From Argopecten irradians (Eukaryota; Mollusca; Bivalvia; Pectinida; Pectinidae): 64,000 nucleotides of DNA. The notes under the pieces are model-generated. The model saw only the letters and a list, made by a program, of their open reading frames with translations, did not search any database and had not been told where the DNA came from. This document shows positions 13,301 through 28,300 of this stretch, piece after piece. The position numbers were made by a program, and so were the translations under genes. Position 1 is the stretch's first letter, and each line of letters begins with the position of its first letter. Where the stretch lies: positions 3,468,001 to 3,532,000 of the forward strand of contig NC_091134.1 in the NCBI RefSeq assembly GCF_041381155.1, in the 5' to 3' direction.

Positions 13301-16300
13301 GTTTGTTTTCGATTTCGGCTAGAAGTGCGTCACACTGGGAGTTGATCTCGTCCCTTCGTTTGTTTATCGCTTGCTGTAAATGAGGACATTGTATGTAAAC
13401 ACATGATCGTAAATTGTAATGTGACAAATAACGATAGTGTATGAAAATTACGAGTTAGTGTAACTATGAACTGAAAGAGCAAGAGGAAACTACAATTCTA
13501 TTTTGCATTTGTAATACTAATTCGTAAATTATAGGCGTAATTTATTTGAATTTCGGCTTATTGCAAAAACAGTATTGGTGTGGATTTATGTACATGTATG
13601 ACTAACCTGCATGTCTTTAAGGCTGTCCCTCTGTGATTTAATGGCTACCACCACCTTGGACTGACTAGCCTTTAACTTCTCACCCTTTTCTGCCAGGGAT
13701 AACTGAACAACACAAATCACATACAGTACAATGGATCTTGCATGCATAAATTCACATCTAGATGACACTTAAAGAGTGTTTCTTTACACGAACTTTCTTT
13801 TAGAATTTTAATTATATTATGAAAAATGTTTTATATTTGTGTGATTACAATAATTATCTATAATGTTTCAAAATATTCTTTTTGTTTGAAAGAGGATTCT
13901 TTAATTACGCCACTTTAAACTTGTAGGACGCAACAGAACGAATGATTTGTTGGTCTTAGTGAGTGATACAAACCTTTACATTTAGGAACGCTTCCTCGAC
14001 AGGTGCCATTTTGTGTTTCTTATGTCTGTCTGACGTCCGACAGACTTTACATATGGTCATCTCACAGCTCAGACAGTAAAGTGAAATCGGTACAGCTTTG
14101 TGTACTGAGCATGTACCGGAAGTTCCACCTGACACTTCTGGTGGTGCTGTCTTAGGCGCTGATGAAAGTTCCACGATCTCGTGAGTGTTAAACGGCTGTC
14201 TGTTAGGATGCGACAGACGAAGACAATGACCACAGTAGGAGACATTGCAATCTAAACACAGTCTTTTCGCTTTTCGCGGAGGAGTTTTCTCACATAATTG
14301 ACATATACTTTTTCCGCCTTCTGTCTTTGACGTAACGACTTCCGGCGTTGACTTCACGACTGAAATAGATTGTTCTTGTTTTTTATCTGCTTTGTATCGT
14401 TCGATAATATTTTCCAGTGCAATAACCCTAGGGAGACTAGATATGCCCCCACTTACGTAGCAGTTATCGCGACAAACTGGACATCGGATGAAGTTGAAAT
14501 CAAATAAATGTTCTGCGCATGGTGAACGACACAACACGTGCGAACATGGTAGTATTATGGGATAGTTGAAGAGTTCCAAACATATTGGACATTGTAGATC
14601 GGTGTCTACCTCCATTTGAGATCGTAGGAAATAGCCGAGTTTGGATTTCCTTGGTGACGGCTGGCTCCGTTTCCTATTAGAGGTATGAAGGTTAATCCCT
14701 ACGCTGTCACGATCTAAGAGGCGCTGTGCCTGGAAAATATGAATAAAAATGTGGTGATTAGTTACCATATATTTTTCATTCCAAGCTAGACCAATTCACA
14801 TCAAAACTAAAAAAAGCACTTTTTATGGAGACAGGCATTTGCAATATGTTTACGACCCATGAAAATCTATGGTCACTTGTACACGAATTCCAAGGTTATA
14901 GCATATAGTAACAACATATTGCCATATCTAAGTTAAACATAAAAACATTAAAACAATAATTTGTTATAGAGTGGGTGCACCGATCGGTGTCTTTTCTTCT
15001 ACATTCTTATAAAGGTAACCAAAGTCGAATAGACCCCGCTATCACACATCACCCATCAAATAACATTAAAGTTCAAACCGCAAAAATACATCAAGTGAAT
15101 TTGTACCATCCAGATCAAAGCAAAACAATTCCATCCAATACTAGTAATATGATCGAATGTAGCATAACTTATCGTCGACAAACCGTATTTGAAAGTCATG
15201 GTGAATTGAAGAGAAATGTGATTCAACATATCATTTTGTGCATACACTCCTGTAAAGCATGAAATAGTTGTATGCTATGGAAGGAAAAGTGCCCTCACTC
15301 ATATCAATAATATAAGTACATGTACTGGGATTATAGATAAATGTTGTCAAATAGGATGGAGAAATGAGAAATGATTTATTTAGCTGCTTATGACATATTC
15401 ATAATTACATATAACACAAATTACGTAAACATTTCAGCAATTTGTTAAAAATATTCCTCAAGTGAGACGGAATGCCAGTCATGTAGCCTATATTTCGCGC
15501 GATAATCTGCTTCCATCACGAAAGCTATTCCATTTTAAGGTTTTTTTTCTGCGATCGATTGTAGCCATGAAGCATGATATATCTTCTTTTATAGAATACC
15601 TTGCAATCTTATCCGGCATCTATGTATTTGACTTGAAGCATAGTAACAAATGATACTTTCTTTAACCATAAGACTAAAACAAACGAAAATTCCTCTTTAA
15701 AGTTTAGTCAGCATCCCATCCAATACCACTCTATGAAAATGAAAGTCCAGTGACTTAACTAATACATATACTAGGATATACCATATCTTAACAATGTCCA
15801 TGTGCTACTAAACATCTCCTAACGTTAACCATCCAATGTTAAGGTCTCGGACTAAACATGTAGTAAACTGTATGCTAATCAATATTAATGTCTGTGACTA
15901 TAAAATCATGTGAATAACTAACTGGTATCGATTGTAAAGTCAACACCCAAACACGAGATATAACGAGCGTGTAGTACTATTATATGTGTGTACCCAGTGA
16001 CGGTTAATGGTCCTCTACTGACCACTTGATGGTAACGACACAGGCCGGACGCTCAGGTGGAATTACCTGTGTGATAAAGCACGTGTTTATTCTAGGTAAA
16101 GCCAAAATATCAACGTTTATTTGATGTCGGAGTTAACGCGAAAACGATCAGTCAATTTTCGTCTTACGGGATCTTTAAACAAGGTCTTTAATAACGAGAA
16201 AACTAAATATTGTCTTGTACGATTAGTGGCTATGTCACTGAGTGAACAAATTCTGGTGATTCGATAGTCTAGCAATTTTAAGGGTCTCGCTGGGTCAAGT

Positions 16301-19300
16301 TTTCGTTTCGCTTAACATACTAATAACGTTTAAAGTCATTTGAGGGTGTTTCTTTTTTTACCTTCAGTGTGTGTATGGTGAGGTGTCAATGTTTAAAGTT
16401 TCGGAGACTGCAATATATTCGTGTTTAGTAATCGTCTGTAAATGGGAAATATTGCTCTTATTTTTAGAGTGCTATCGTAATGAAGCACATGGTATACTAG
16501 GGTAGTATCAGAATAGTCCATTTTAATGTACTCTGGCTCCGATTTCCTAAAACAAAAAAACAATAACTTAATATGTCAACAGGGTGACTTTGGATTGTAA
16601 ATCAAAGAGAGAAACGAAGCCTAGATATAGTTCATTGCTTTTCATGGGCAATTCATGATGCGTTTGTATAAAGAAATCCTTGGGTTTACTTTGATGTAAG
16701 ATGATTGTGAATTACAAAACGTCTTGTTTAATTGCACGCAAGGTATTGAAATCACGCGAACATGTAATTATCTTATGGATTCGTGACGTCAGAGAATTGT
16801 CTAAAAATTAATATTCAATCTTTATCATATCTTAGGCATTTACCATGAACACTTTTTTATTTACACGAAGAGATCCATAAAATCTCCGACATAATTAAGA
16901 GAGTAACTGGTATAATAGGAAGCATTGCCTATACATAATTGTGATAAAAAGGTAATATTTTCATAACATAGACTGTAAATACTAAGCGTTTATTCATAAC
17001 ATAGACTGTAAATACTAAGCGTTTATTAATTTACTGTTAAATCATCATATATTTCTTTCATATAAAAACTCAAGCAGCCCCTAACATTTATCACTACAGG
17101 CACACGGAGCAAACACTCACTCACTAACCATCACAAAAAATAAATACCTTTCAAAAATCTCAGAGAATCCACCGACCTTGTAAAGACTTTTTCACACATA
17201 TCTCGAATCTTCCATCCCTTTATAAACAATATTGAATATTTATACTTGACATTAAAGAGCCTTTTGCGTGTAGGGGTGTCCTTGGAGTTTTTCGCACAAG
17301 GCCACTTATATAGTGATCACGCTATGGTGTAAATAAGTACTAGGGAAGCTGGAGACAACATAGCACAAGTTTGCGTCATACTGAACCGAGAGATTGATCA
17401 CACTCAAACACGAGTGGATTCGTCAGTCACACCATCCCATTAGAACATGAGATCAACAAAGTGAAATCGATAAAAACGAAGAAAAACAAGGTATCTTAAA
17501 ATGGAAACACATGTCTTTAGATACTTGCAAGTAAAATCGTTGTTAGCTAATGATACTGCAATTAAACTGTACTTGTTAGTTTCAAGATTCAACGTCAGGA
17601 TGAAAGAAATTCTATGGAATGGTGTAGTAAATACTATATTGTACTCAGGTTTTAGCGCGACACGAGTGAGCAACAACGTTTTACATCGCTTCTATTCCCG
17701 AAAAGTTGTTTAATGATCTAGGTTGAACGACTGATTGAAATACGTATTGTATAGGTCAATGATTTTCTCTCCACCTGGTACGTCGGTTGAATGAACACAA
17801 CTATAGGTATGACGTAACCCTCTATCAATCTACTATTCAGACTATGTTTTTTTTATGAAATGGTACTGTCACGTGATGATGATTACAGTACCCGGATTGG
17901 CGCTCAGCACGATAACAGCAGACAATAAAATCTGTACTATTGCTCAAATTAATTTGTTTTTCATTAAAATATCTTAACTTTCTTTTACTTCAAAGTATGA
18001 TTGTACTTTTCAGTTTTCTAAGCAGTGCAAATATTTCATGTATACCGTCCATAAAATATGTACCGTTATAATTCCTACAGATCTATTAAACTCTCAATAG
18101 AAACAAATTGTAAATGTCATCCCCCGCTAAGGCACGCAGAGAGTAATTAAATATGTACTTTATGCAAAATCAGGATACAAGTACATTGGGGTGTCATGCC
18201 AGCTCTGAATACAAATTAGGACAATATATTAATCGGAGAGTGAGTCTAGGCTTATCAAATGTGATTATCAAATATTGAAAATTATACCGAGTATATGATA
18301 TGTAATAACTTCAATACAAAAAGAAATAGGCAGGTACCGAAAGGTGAAGAGAAGGTAAATGACAAAAGTAAAAAAAAAAGCAGTCGTACCTCAGATCTGC
18401 AAATCAAAAGAAATAAGATGTACAACCAGGATATCTCACACTAGAATCTGACGCCCATTCAACACTCGGAATTTGAGACACTATTGATTGAAAACATAAA
18501 ATGGGCTTAAAAATAGGAATATTTCACTTTTTAATTGATATCAAATATGTAGAAAGTGTTCTTTGAAAATTGTAATGCCATTTTCTGAACAAAACATGTC
18601 ATGTCCAATGTATATAAACATATGAGATTTAATAAAATAATCGAAGCCCATGGAAAATTCAGTGAACGACTTCAGGTCAATTTGACTCTCAGTCACACAG
18701 TAGTTTTAATTTCATTAGTCAGTAATTTAAATGTTGAGACATATTTGTATAATTTGATAGACCAGACCTCACAAAGCTCGCATTCTTCTTTACAGTTTTG
18801 AATGCACGGTTTTAAACATTGAAGTTCAATATTTATTGACAGCTAAGTCAACAGTGAAGTTTTTATTGAACTCAAATCAATATTGGTCCAGTTTACACCC
18901 GGAAATAAATCTCCCGTGAAATATACAACCCCATACTTCAGAAGTGAAGTTATTGAAATACTCGTCAAATATGACCCTTACGTACGATACACATTTTGTG
19001 GAATGAATGTTAAATATACCACAGGTGTGCTGACACTTTTTAGTTTCTTTATTGAATAAAGATATTAACATAAGAGTGATTTCATGTGATTTCAAAACAG
19101 AACAGCCTTGTACAAATGTATTTTTGTTTTACATCGGTGACAATTACCTAAAGTTTAGCTAAAATGGCGAAATAAAAATTCAAAATACACAAATAATTCA
19201 AGCATCCACAAAACTGTAGATAGATCGAAATGTGAACATTGGTACATCCACAAATGGAATCTCCACTTTTACTGTCCGCCATATTGGATTTGCTCGTCCA

Positions 19301-22300
19301 CTTCATGTTTTTGTTAGTAATCCTAAAGTTTAAGTATTAATGTATGCTATTGAATAACGCAATTCTAAAATATCATTTGATGTTTGGTTGTAGTTGAAAC
19401 TTTGTACCTAGTCACCAAAAATGGAGTTTCGTTTAATGTAGCATAGAACTTCCAGAGTATCAAGAAATGCCTATATACAATAAACATATAATATATTCTT
19501 GTTGCAACGATGTCTAGAGTAATCATTTGTGTATTCGAACAATGATTATAAAAATGGAAAGTCTGTCACAAAGCATTACAGCATCAAAAAGAATAATTGA
19601 TTTTACATTTGATCAGTAGAACAAAAGGAAAACGGGCGATATTAAATCTATACCAAATGTAAATTAGGAAACGTCCTAAACGTTATTACGTATAATATGT
19701 TTAAGTCTCACATATATACTAGTGAGAGCATTTATAATGTTAATAAACACTAAAACATACTCATCTACTCTAATGTCATTATAAAAAAATAGGACGCTTC
19801 CCCTCCCAGACCACCTGGTTTTGTTCCTATGTTTTCACGAGTCTCCACTCATACTTTATCTTATTTGACTTAGTTCGTCCTAATCTGGTCGACTTTGTAC
19901 TTTGGAACTATGTCGTGTTTCTTTAGAGTACCGTGATTAGCAGTGACTCTTTCCTGGTGAGGACTTAAAATACGGCAATGGTCGAGAGCTCTACAGGCAC
20001 TGTGTCACTCTGTCAAAGCACATGTAAAATTAATCTTAATCATACTGACATGAAATACGTTTTCTAGATAGCACCTAGTTAGAAACACAAAACAGACAGC
20101 TCTAGGCAAAATAGCCTGATCATGAGTTTGGTTTTGGCAAACGTTTTGAAACGTTTTACCTTGCTGATAATGCTGGTGACTATAGTCGATACATTTTTAT
20201 CCTCGTTGCTATTTTTATTTTCACCCTTTTCATGAAATATTCATCATCTAACTTATTAGCCTACATCCACAATAAAAACAACTCTTTATATAAATCCAAT
20301 GAATACAAGGCAAATAAAGATAAATGAATATGTAAATTTGAAAAGACACATGAAAATGTACAAATAGAATAGAACAAGGGGCTTCGGAAAACAAAGTGTT
20401 CACAAAAAACCTTTAAAGATGCTCCACCGCCGACAGAGCATAAATGGTATTCATCATTTGAACAATAATTGGTGTTTAATCGTGTATATAATAGTCTAAT
20501 TAACACAAAAAATAATATAAAATAATTATTTTGCCTTTGGTGCATGCCATTCAGTAGTTCATTCCATATAGGATATGATGGTACGGAATTTTTTCGGGAT
20601 GCAATTAATTATTTTTCATATTTTTAACTTGAAGTAAAATTAGAAGCTCAAACTTTTCAATGGTGTTAATGGTGTAAAGTATGTAACTTTTGTAACTGAA
20701 GAAAATACTAAATCGTCTGCTCCTATTTTTAATAGTGTTAAAATACAATTTGTCAGCGGCGGAGCATCTTTAATACAGTATATATGATGATTTCGGTGAA
20801 ATATTATTCACTTAAGAGAGAAAAACTTTTACTTTTTTATCATTACCGCATTATCATCATCCAAATGAACGAAACTTTTACAACCAATCTACGGTTTTTG
20901 TGGAAATTTATTTTTGTGCTTCGCGATGAAAGCAAATGTGATATAACAGAACTGTAGCAATGCGCGAAACTTTTAGTTCGGTAAGATAATTAACAGTATG
21001 GAATATTCAGAATTGTTTTAGAATCGATGATTCATAACACGTGCATATCTAAGATTAGTCACGCTCTACTGAACGTATAATGGACTTTATTCCTAACACA
21101 TTAATATGCATATGTAAGTTGTAAGTTACTTACAAATACAATACATAATAATTGCTAAAGCACTTTAGGGCATGGTTTCACAAATATATTATCGGGGACT
21201 TAAACACCATTAGGTGTTAAAACTTTAAATTATTTAATGGGCTCGATTGCCGTTAAAGCCTGTCACAAATAATTGACCAATATACATGTTTAAATTCATT
21301 ATAGGATAAAATTGGCTTTGTCAGGTAAATTCTTAATACATTTTTGTAATATAACGATAACTCGGTTTTCTAACATTATGCATAACAACATTGTGCATTT
21401 CTAATGGACATTCGTGACCGTAGCATTAATAGTCACTGAAACTGCTTTGGAAGCAATCATATTCTTATTTCCGTTAACGCTCAATTTCCATTTCCCGTGT
21501 TTCGCTGTAACGCGGACCAATTACATAACTACCGTATACAATTTGTTGCTAGTGTTTTAATTGATTATTGAATCAGAAAAAATAGTCAACAAGAAAATAA
21601 TTGCATTTTCAATGCAAAAATAGCTTAAGCGTTTTGCCATGATGATTTATATATGCATTAAGGTTGTATTCTTCTCAGGTTTCAGTCCCGTTGAAGTCTC
21701 GTTTCGACAAAGATCAAAGAAGTTATGAGATTTTCAAATAAAATCTATCAATATCTGTCGGAAGTTACCAGTTGCAAATTTTGTCAAAAAATTACATTTC
21801 TAGCTTAAGTAGATTTTTTTTATATGGGGATTTTAAGAAATGGCCCATTTGGCGGCCATTTTGAAATTGTGTCTTTTTTCGCTTTGAGTAGAGCCACAGT
21901 TTTTACCATTTTCTGAAATTGTTTTTACTTAAATCATCACTGCGTCAGTATTTTTAGCTGTATTGAGGTAATTTTTGCTGTAAATCTTTACTGGGTTCGT
22001 GGTAATTAAAATAATTGAGCATTAATGTGTGATATGATACACTTTTGTCTCTTTATTTTTACATTTAATGGTAATTTGAGCAAAATTATTTTTTACTCGA
22101 AAATACTGAAAAATAACAAATATTCAAATGGGGCAAAAAAGTAAGCACACGGACCCCCCATTTTTCTGCCTGATTTAGATAGAACAACCCTTTCTCTGTT
22201 GATATGCAAAATATTAACAAAAGTTTAATACCAAACTTTTTTATAAAGGGCTAAATTTGGCAAAAATTGCTGAAAATGGTGAATTTTGAAGCTCAAAATT

Positions 22301-25300
22301 AAGGGGTAGGGTAGCATATGTTGTTATTCTGAGAAAAAGTGTAAGTCTTATTGATCAAAACTGGTATATTTTTAAAGAAGACTACTAGAAAATAAATTAT
22401 ACAAACATCTATACATATCAAACACCTCATTCGGAAATTATGGCTTTAATCTATTGTGTATATGGTCAAAACGGCAAAATTCCCATAAAATCCAATATTT
22501 TGTCAATTAGGTATCTTTGAGTGACAAAGCTCAAAAAAGAGCACACGGACATATGTTTTTTCTTCTATTTTCTTTTATGGCATGAACTCCTATTTCCAAA
22601 AATCTATATGAGAAAAAAAGTTTAATACAAGAAAATTTTGACTTCTCAGAGGAGTACATCCTTAACTATAGTAACACTCGTTTATTGGAAGTGAACAATT
22701 AGGTCATGTAGAGTGCCACTCCCAAAGTTCTACACTGTGCGGAGGGGGATATCAAAGCAATACAATTAGCGTACTGTAGTGATATTAGACAAAATAAATC
22801 CCTGGAATAAAATGAAGACATGAAATGTTCATCCAACGATTTTATACTGGACGTACTACGCTGTTTTGTGTCATATTTGTTTACAATGTCGCATTTTCGC
22901 TCATAACAAAATTATTTTTGCATCATATAAACGGTCTAATAGAACAGGCAAATTAATTTGTTTAAATAGAAATGTGTACACTGTATACATAACGGACTTT
23001 AATAAAATATCATTATAAATTCAACATTTTACCATTAAAGAAGGTTAAAAAAAGTCCAACATAATATGAAATCCACTTACGGAGTCTGTATTCCAACCTC
23101 TACTGCTCCTTCACTAATATTTCACATCTACGTGTTCTCGATAAAGGCGACCTCTTGTGAACTTAACAAGAAGATGCGCGCGCAATAATTCATACTCGAC
23201 TGGTCCTAACACAGAATATATTATCATTCGGGAACACAGAAACAAGTTTATGTGAGCATGAAATTAACTGTGTTAAGTTTAAAGGACATTAGATAAGTTT
23301 GATTGAAAATTTCTGATAGAAAATTTATATTTAGCTGTAATGTTGGCGCTTTCACAATAGAGAAGCACTCGTAGGTATATATTTTTTTTGTATACATGCA
23401 ATCTTTCTTTTATTTAATTTTGGATTACGTTAAACATAGCTACTAAGAAACAAGAAGACATCAATGTGAAATTGTCGTTATATTTCTAAGCATCAGTCAC
23501 ATTGTCACGTTGTCACGCTGTACCAAAGGGAATCAACAATACAACCACTATTTAATGCTATACTGTAATTTGAACTCAGAATGATGGCTTCAGTTACATG
23601 TACGATTTTATTGGCGAAGAAACTCAACAAAATGGCTTCAGTTCATATTATCATACTGCCAAAGAAACTAAAAAGTACGATTTTATTGGCGAAGAAACTC
23701 AACAAAATGGCTTCAGTTCATATTATCATACTGCCAAAGAAACTAAAAAGATGGTGTGAGTCAGATGATGCTGTCAAAGAAACATAGTTCAGATGTCAAA
23801 GAAACCCATCAAGATGGCTTCAAGTCAGATTGTATTGCCAAAGAAACCCATCAAAATGGTTTCAGTTCAGATGCCAAAGAAACCCAGCAAGATGGCTTCA
23901 GTTCAGATGCAAAAGAAACCCAGCAAGATGGCTTCAGTTCAGATGCAAAAGAAACCCAGCGAAGAAGGCGTTGTTCGTGATTTTCGGGAAGCTACTGATC
24001 TCGGAGTGATACAAATGACATAACTGAACACTTAAAACACTCAATCCATGGTTTATATGTAAATACAAATTCAATGTCTGTGGTTTTGAATATTGGGGTT
24101 TTATTTTTTTTATACCATCAAAATGAACAAAACTTTTAATTTTCATCGCGGAGTGGTTTCATTGTTTTTATGTGCACAGGCTCGTCCAGCGTACCTAAGA
24201 ATGCTGTTTCACAGCATCAAAAATAGCTATAAGATTATGTTATGCTGTCTGACCCAATATGATGTCACTGACGAACAAATCATCATATCTTCAAAACTCT
24301 CCAACGCTACTAATACTCTGCGGTCAGAGCCATGACCAAAAAGATGAAACGTTTGCCAGACAGCTACAAAATCATCATTATCTATAATATTACCAGCAAT
24401 GGTTGCCATAGTGGAAACACCCGTATAGATTTATGATTATCACCTGCCCATGTAATTCACCTGTCTCACATGTCTAAGAAAATATGACTTACCTACAGCG
24501 TTCCCACACACGGAGTACTCTAACACAGTTCTAGTAACGTTTTGTAAGGTATATTCAGCCGCCGTTAAAACGACGATAAACCCGCGTTTGAACTTGTAAA
24601 CGTGTTATTCCTTATCAATTTAACGATAAACTTATAAATTGCTCCATTCATTTTTATCACAACTTCACCGATAATGGTGCTCAGTTTTACAATAAGTTAT
24701 ATATCCTGTGTGTATCAAGCCCTACCTGTGCCCGCGCTCTACTGATGACGGGCCGTAAAGGTATTATGGAGTAGGGGTATAAGTATGTACACGTTCGGCA
24801 GGTAAATATTGACAGGTACGCCAAATGATACAGCTTTAAAGCAGGTTGTTAATAGCACCCGATACAATATGATTTTAATAACACGGATATCTATCAGTTC
24901 TTTAATACATAAAATGCAAATTTAAATTTAAAAAAGAAGCTATATTGTTATGCTAGTTTCTTTCTTGATAACATTGATAGGTAATCAAGTGAAGATACAG
25001 GTGTAAAATTTCAGGTGTAAAATTACAGGTGAGTTTACCTATGTCAAATGATTTAGTCGATATCATGGTCTGACGTCTAATCATCATAATTTATTTCCAC
25101 ATGTATGTACAGATTTAATATATATCAATACTTCTGCACAAATACGATTGTGACGTAATATTTTTTACAATTGCCAATGAGCAAAGAGACCTGAAAATCG
25201 CTTTCAGATTTTGCATATGTAGGCCTCATTTAGTCTGTTAAGAATAATTTCATGTGATTCGGAGAACTAGATTAAAATCGAATAAAAAGTTACATTTTCT

Positions 25301-28300
25301 CTTTAGCGAATTTAATAGTTACCCCCATAAAACGCCTGAAACTGTTCTATCAACAACCCTCTCCTACATATTGAATATCTTAGAGAACCTACATTACGTA
25401 TATCTTCAGAACATACTAATTTCATTCATCTTCGGCTGTAAACATATCTACGTTTTCAAAAATAAGGTCATATTAGATGCGTTTGATATGCTTTGAAGCT
25501 CACACAGATATCATTGTGAAGTTCAAAGGACATCCTGATATAAGACATTGCATTTTCATGACAGACATTTCAGACCATTTCTGTTGTTAACATGTCTTCT
25601 CGCTGTTAGAGGATAATGCCTATTATTAGAGTAAATACGAGTGACAATGGGGAGGTTTAAAAGATCGGCTTAGTGAGTTATCCTACAGAGCCAGCATTGA
25701 CACTTTATATAAAGCATTTAGTGGGTTAATAGGTAAGTCACTGTCCAAAGAAATAAAATGATATACATAATAAACAACAAGTGATAGTATCATCCTGCTG
25801 TGTTACTCATTTAAGCTACTGTTGGCTACTTCACATGTTGGGACGTCTCAATCTCAGACCGGTCCGTTTCTCAGACTTACAAATGACAGGAAAGATTGTC
25901 AAATCAAAATCATGTTTTATCGTCTAAAACTACAGATCTTTTTAGAAGAATAAATGCATATACTATTGTTATGGTGGATACGAATGCTTACAGTCCCAGT
26001 GATATATCGAGATAGCCATAGCAAGATAAGACTACATAGGATAATTGGCTGGGAATAGTGTAGCTCTGGAAACTGACAGTAAACACATGTACAGCCATCG
26101 ATCAGCACGCACTCCTGATATGTGTTTAAGGATTTTTTTTTATAGAAATACAAATTAACACAGCAGACCAAATATGATACGTCATTATTTTCAGATATTG
26201 ATTTAAGATTGATTGACATCTGCTGCCTAACTTAATATATATACACATATCACATTCTGTGCACTGAAGAGGTAATATTAAACTACAATACAAGCGTTTA
26301 CCGTGATTCGAAATTAAAGTCAATATGAGTGCATGACCGTGCATTTCAGGAGCAAGTTATTGCTTAGATATATCGGATTGTTCAGCGATAGATGAGGGGG
26401 CGGGGGACAAGGGTTGGTGTGGGAGTTCAACCCCCATTTAATGATTATAGGTGCAATGGCATTAAGGGACTATGTAGCATATGTAAATGTAGTTGTTCTT
26501 TAAAATACGACCAATTACCAAACGATTAAATAATAGTTATATATTACTAATAGGTCCGTATGGTGTTCAATCTGCCATTTCGTGTTGGAACATTAAGCAG
26601 CTCAGATGTAATACTTCACTATATCATAAATCATTCACGTGCACGTGGCTACCCGTAACACATAACCATAATTTCTTGTTTAAGTATCAGAGTTCAAATA
26701 GATATATATTAATATAATAATAATAGGAAGACCTTACATACCTATAAATCCACCAATCCATCACCTCATGGTAATATCCCGTTAGTATCGAACACACTAC
26801 TGCTGAATCCGGTCTGTACCTGTCATACAGCCGGCATATATACCGGAATGTTTTAAATATATTCTACGGTCGTGTATTCTCGTATTATAATATCAACACT
26901 TTCACTGCTTCAGACGGCCAAGCTATACACAGGTGACACGAGTTTTGTCAGCTCAAATCGTACAGTTCAAAAATCAATAACCGTCCCGATTTCAATGACG
27001 CTAGTTTACAAATCAATTTACAAGTTCAGCAATAGAATTAAAGTTATAAGTCATATCTGAATAATGGGTAAATTGTTTATAGTTTTGATCATTGTGATAA
27101 GAAATGTTGCATGTTAAGTTGACGTAGAAATTTCCTATAGAAAAAAGTTCAATTCAACTTGGCTTATTCTTATCGCATGCAAGTCTGAATAAACGCAGAA
27201 GGCCAGAAAGCAATCCCCCTGACTGATATTTAAACGCCGAATGTATTAGTGTTATGTGCGAGCGAGCATACACCTGGATCAACCCTAACGATTCATATAT
27301 ATCGTGTGGGGGAGAGAGAATTACAGAAACTAATCATATTTCTTTTGTGTATTCAGTTAAATGTCCCATAGTTTAATCCGATAATGGCGGATTGTGTATT
27401 CATGAACCGATATTGGTTTTACAGTTATCCCAAATATTCTTTCATTGAGATGTTCTGTCCTATTGTGTAAAGGATAAACGATGGAACACCTTCACTTCAC
27501 ACTGCAGACCGAACTTAGTAACGATTCGTTATACCGAGGGGTCGGTAATGACAATAGGACCTGTAAGATGTAAATACAGATTATACATTTTTTCATAATG
27601 CTTCTTACTTTTAATCCCCGTTGAATTACAGAAAATGTCGAGTCAGCATTTTTGAAAACAAGAAATATTTTAGCGGATACCCATCCAAACTACGACAGGA
27701 ATTTATAGCAATTTACCAATGATCTTGAATTCTGGCTATTAATAAGACTGAAGTGGTAAAATACTAGCTTACATTTACCATATATTGTACATCATTTTTC
27801 TTTATAAGAGACTAATACAAATGACATCACCTTTTGTACAGGACGACAAGCGTCCCTTTTTTTACTACCGAAGCTCGCCAAATTATCAATACACTAGCAT
27901 ATCATACATTGGGATTACAATGGGTTCAGTGATGCAGGGAAATATCCTTCAAAAATAAATAATTATTGTTTGTGTAACATTTTTAGTATATATTATACAT
28001 ATTTTTTTGTTAATAACTGACCTAGTTTGTGAGCTTAATTTCCACTGCACTAAACATTTCCATCGTTTCTATTGTGTTTCAAATCAGACAATGATGTATT
28101 ATAATTCCACTTTGTCAAGAAAATAAATTCCACCACTGAAAGTCTATGTAGATAGAGTAACTCCCATGACATCTACACTACGCGCACTATAGTATTTCCA
28201 TGTCGCTACATTTGTATGACATACGCCTTTTACTGTCATTAGACTTATTTCTTCATTTTATCTTGTGAAACTGTTTCATTAAAAGGGATTAGAGCGGTGA

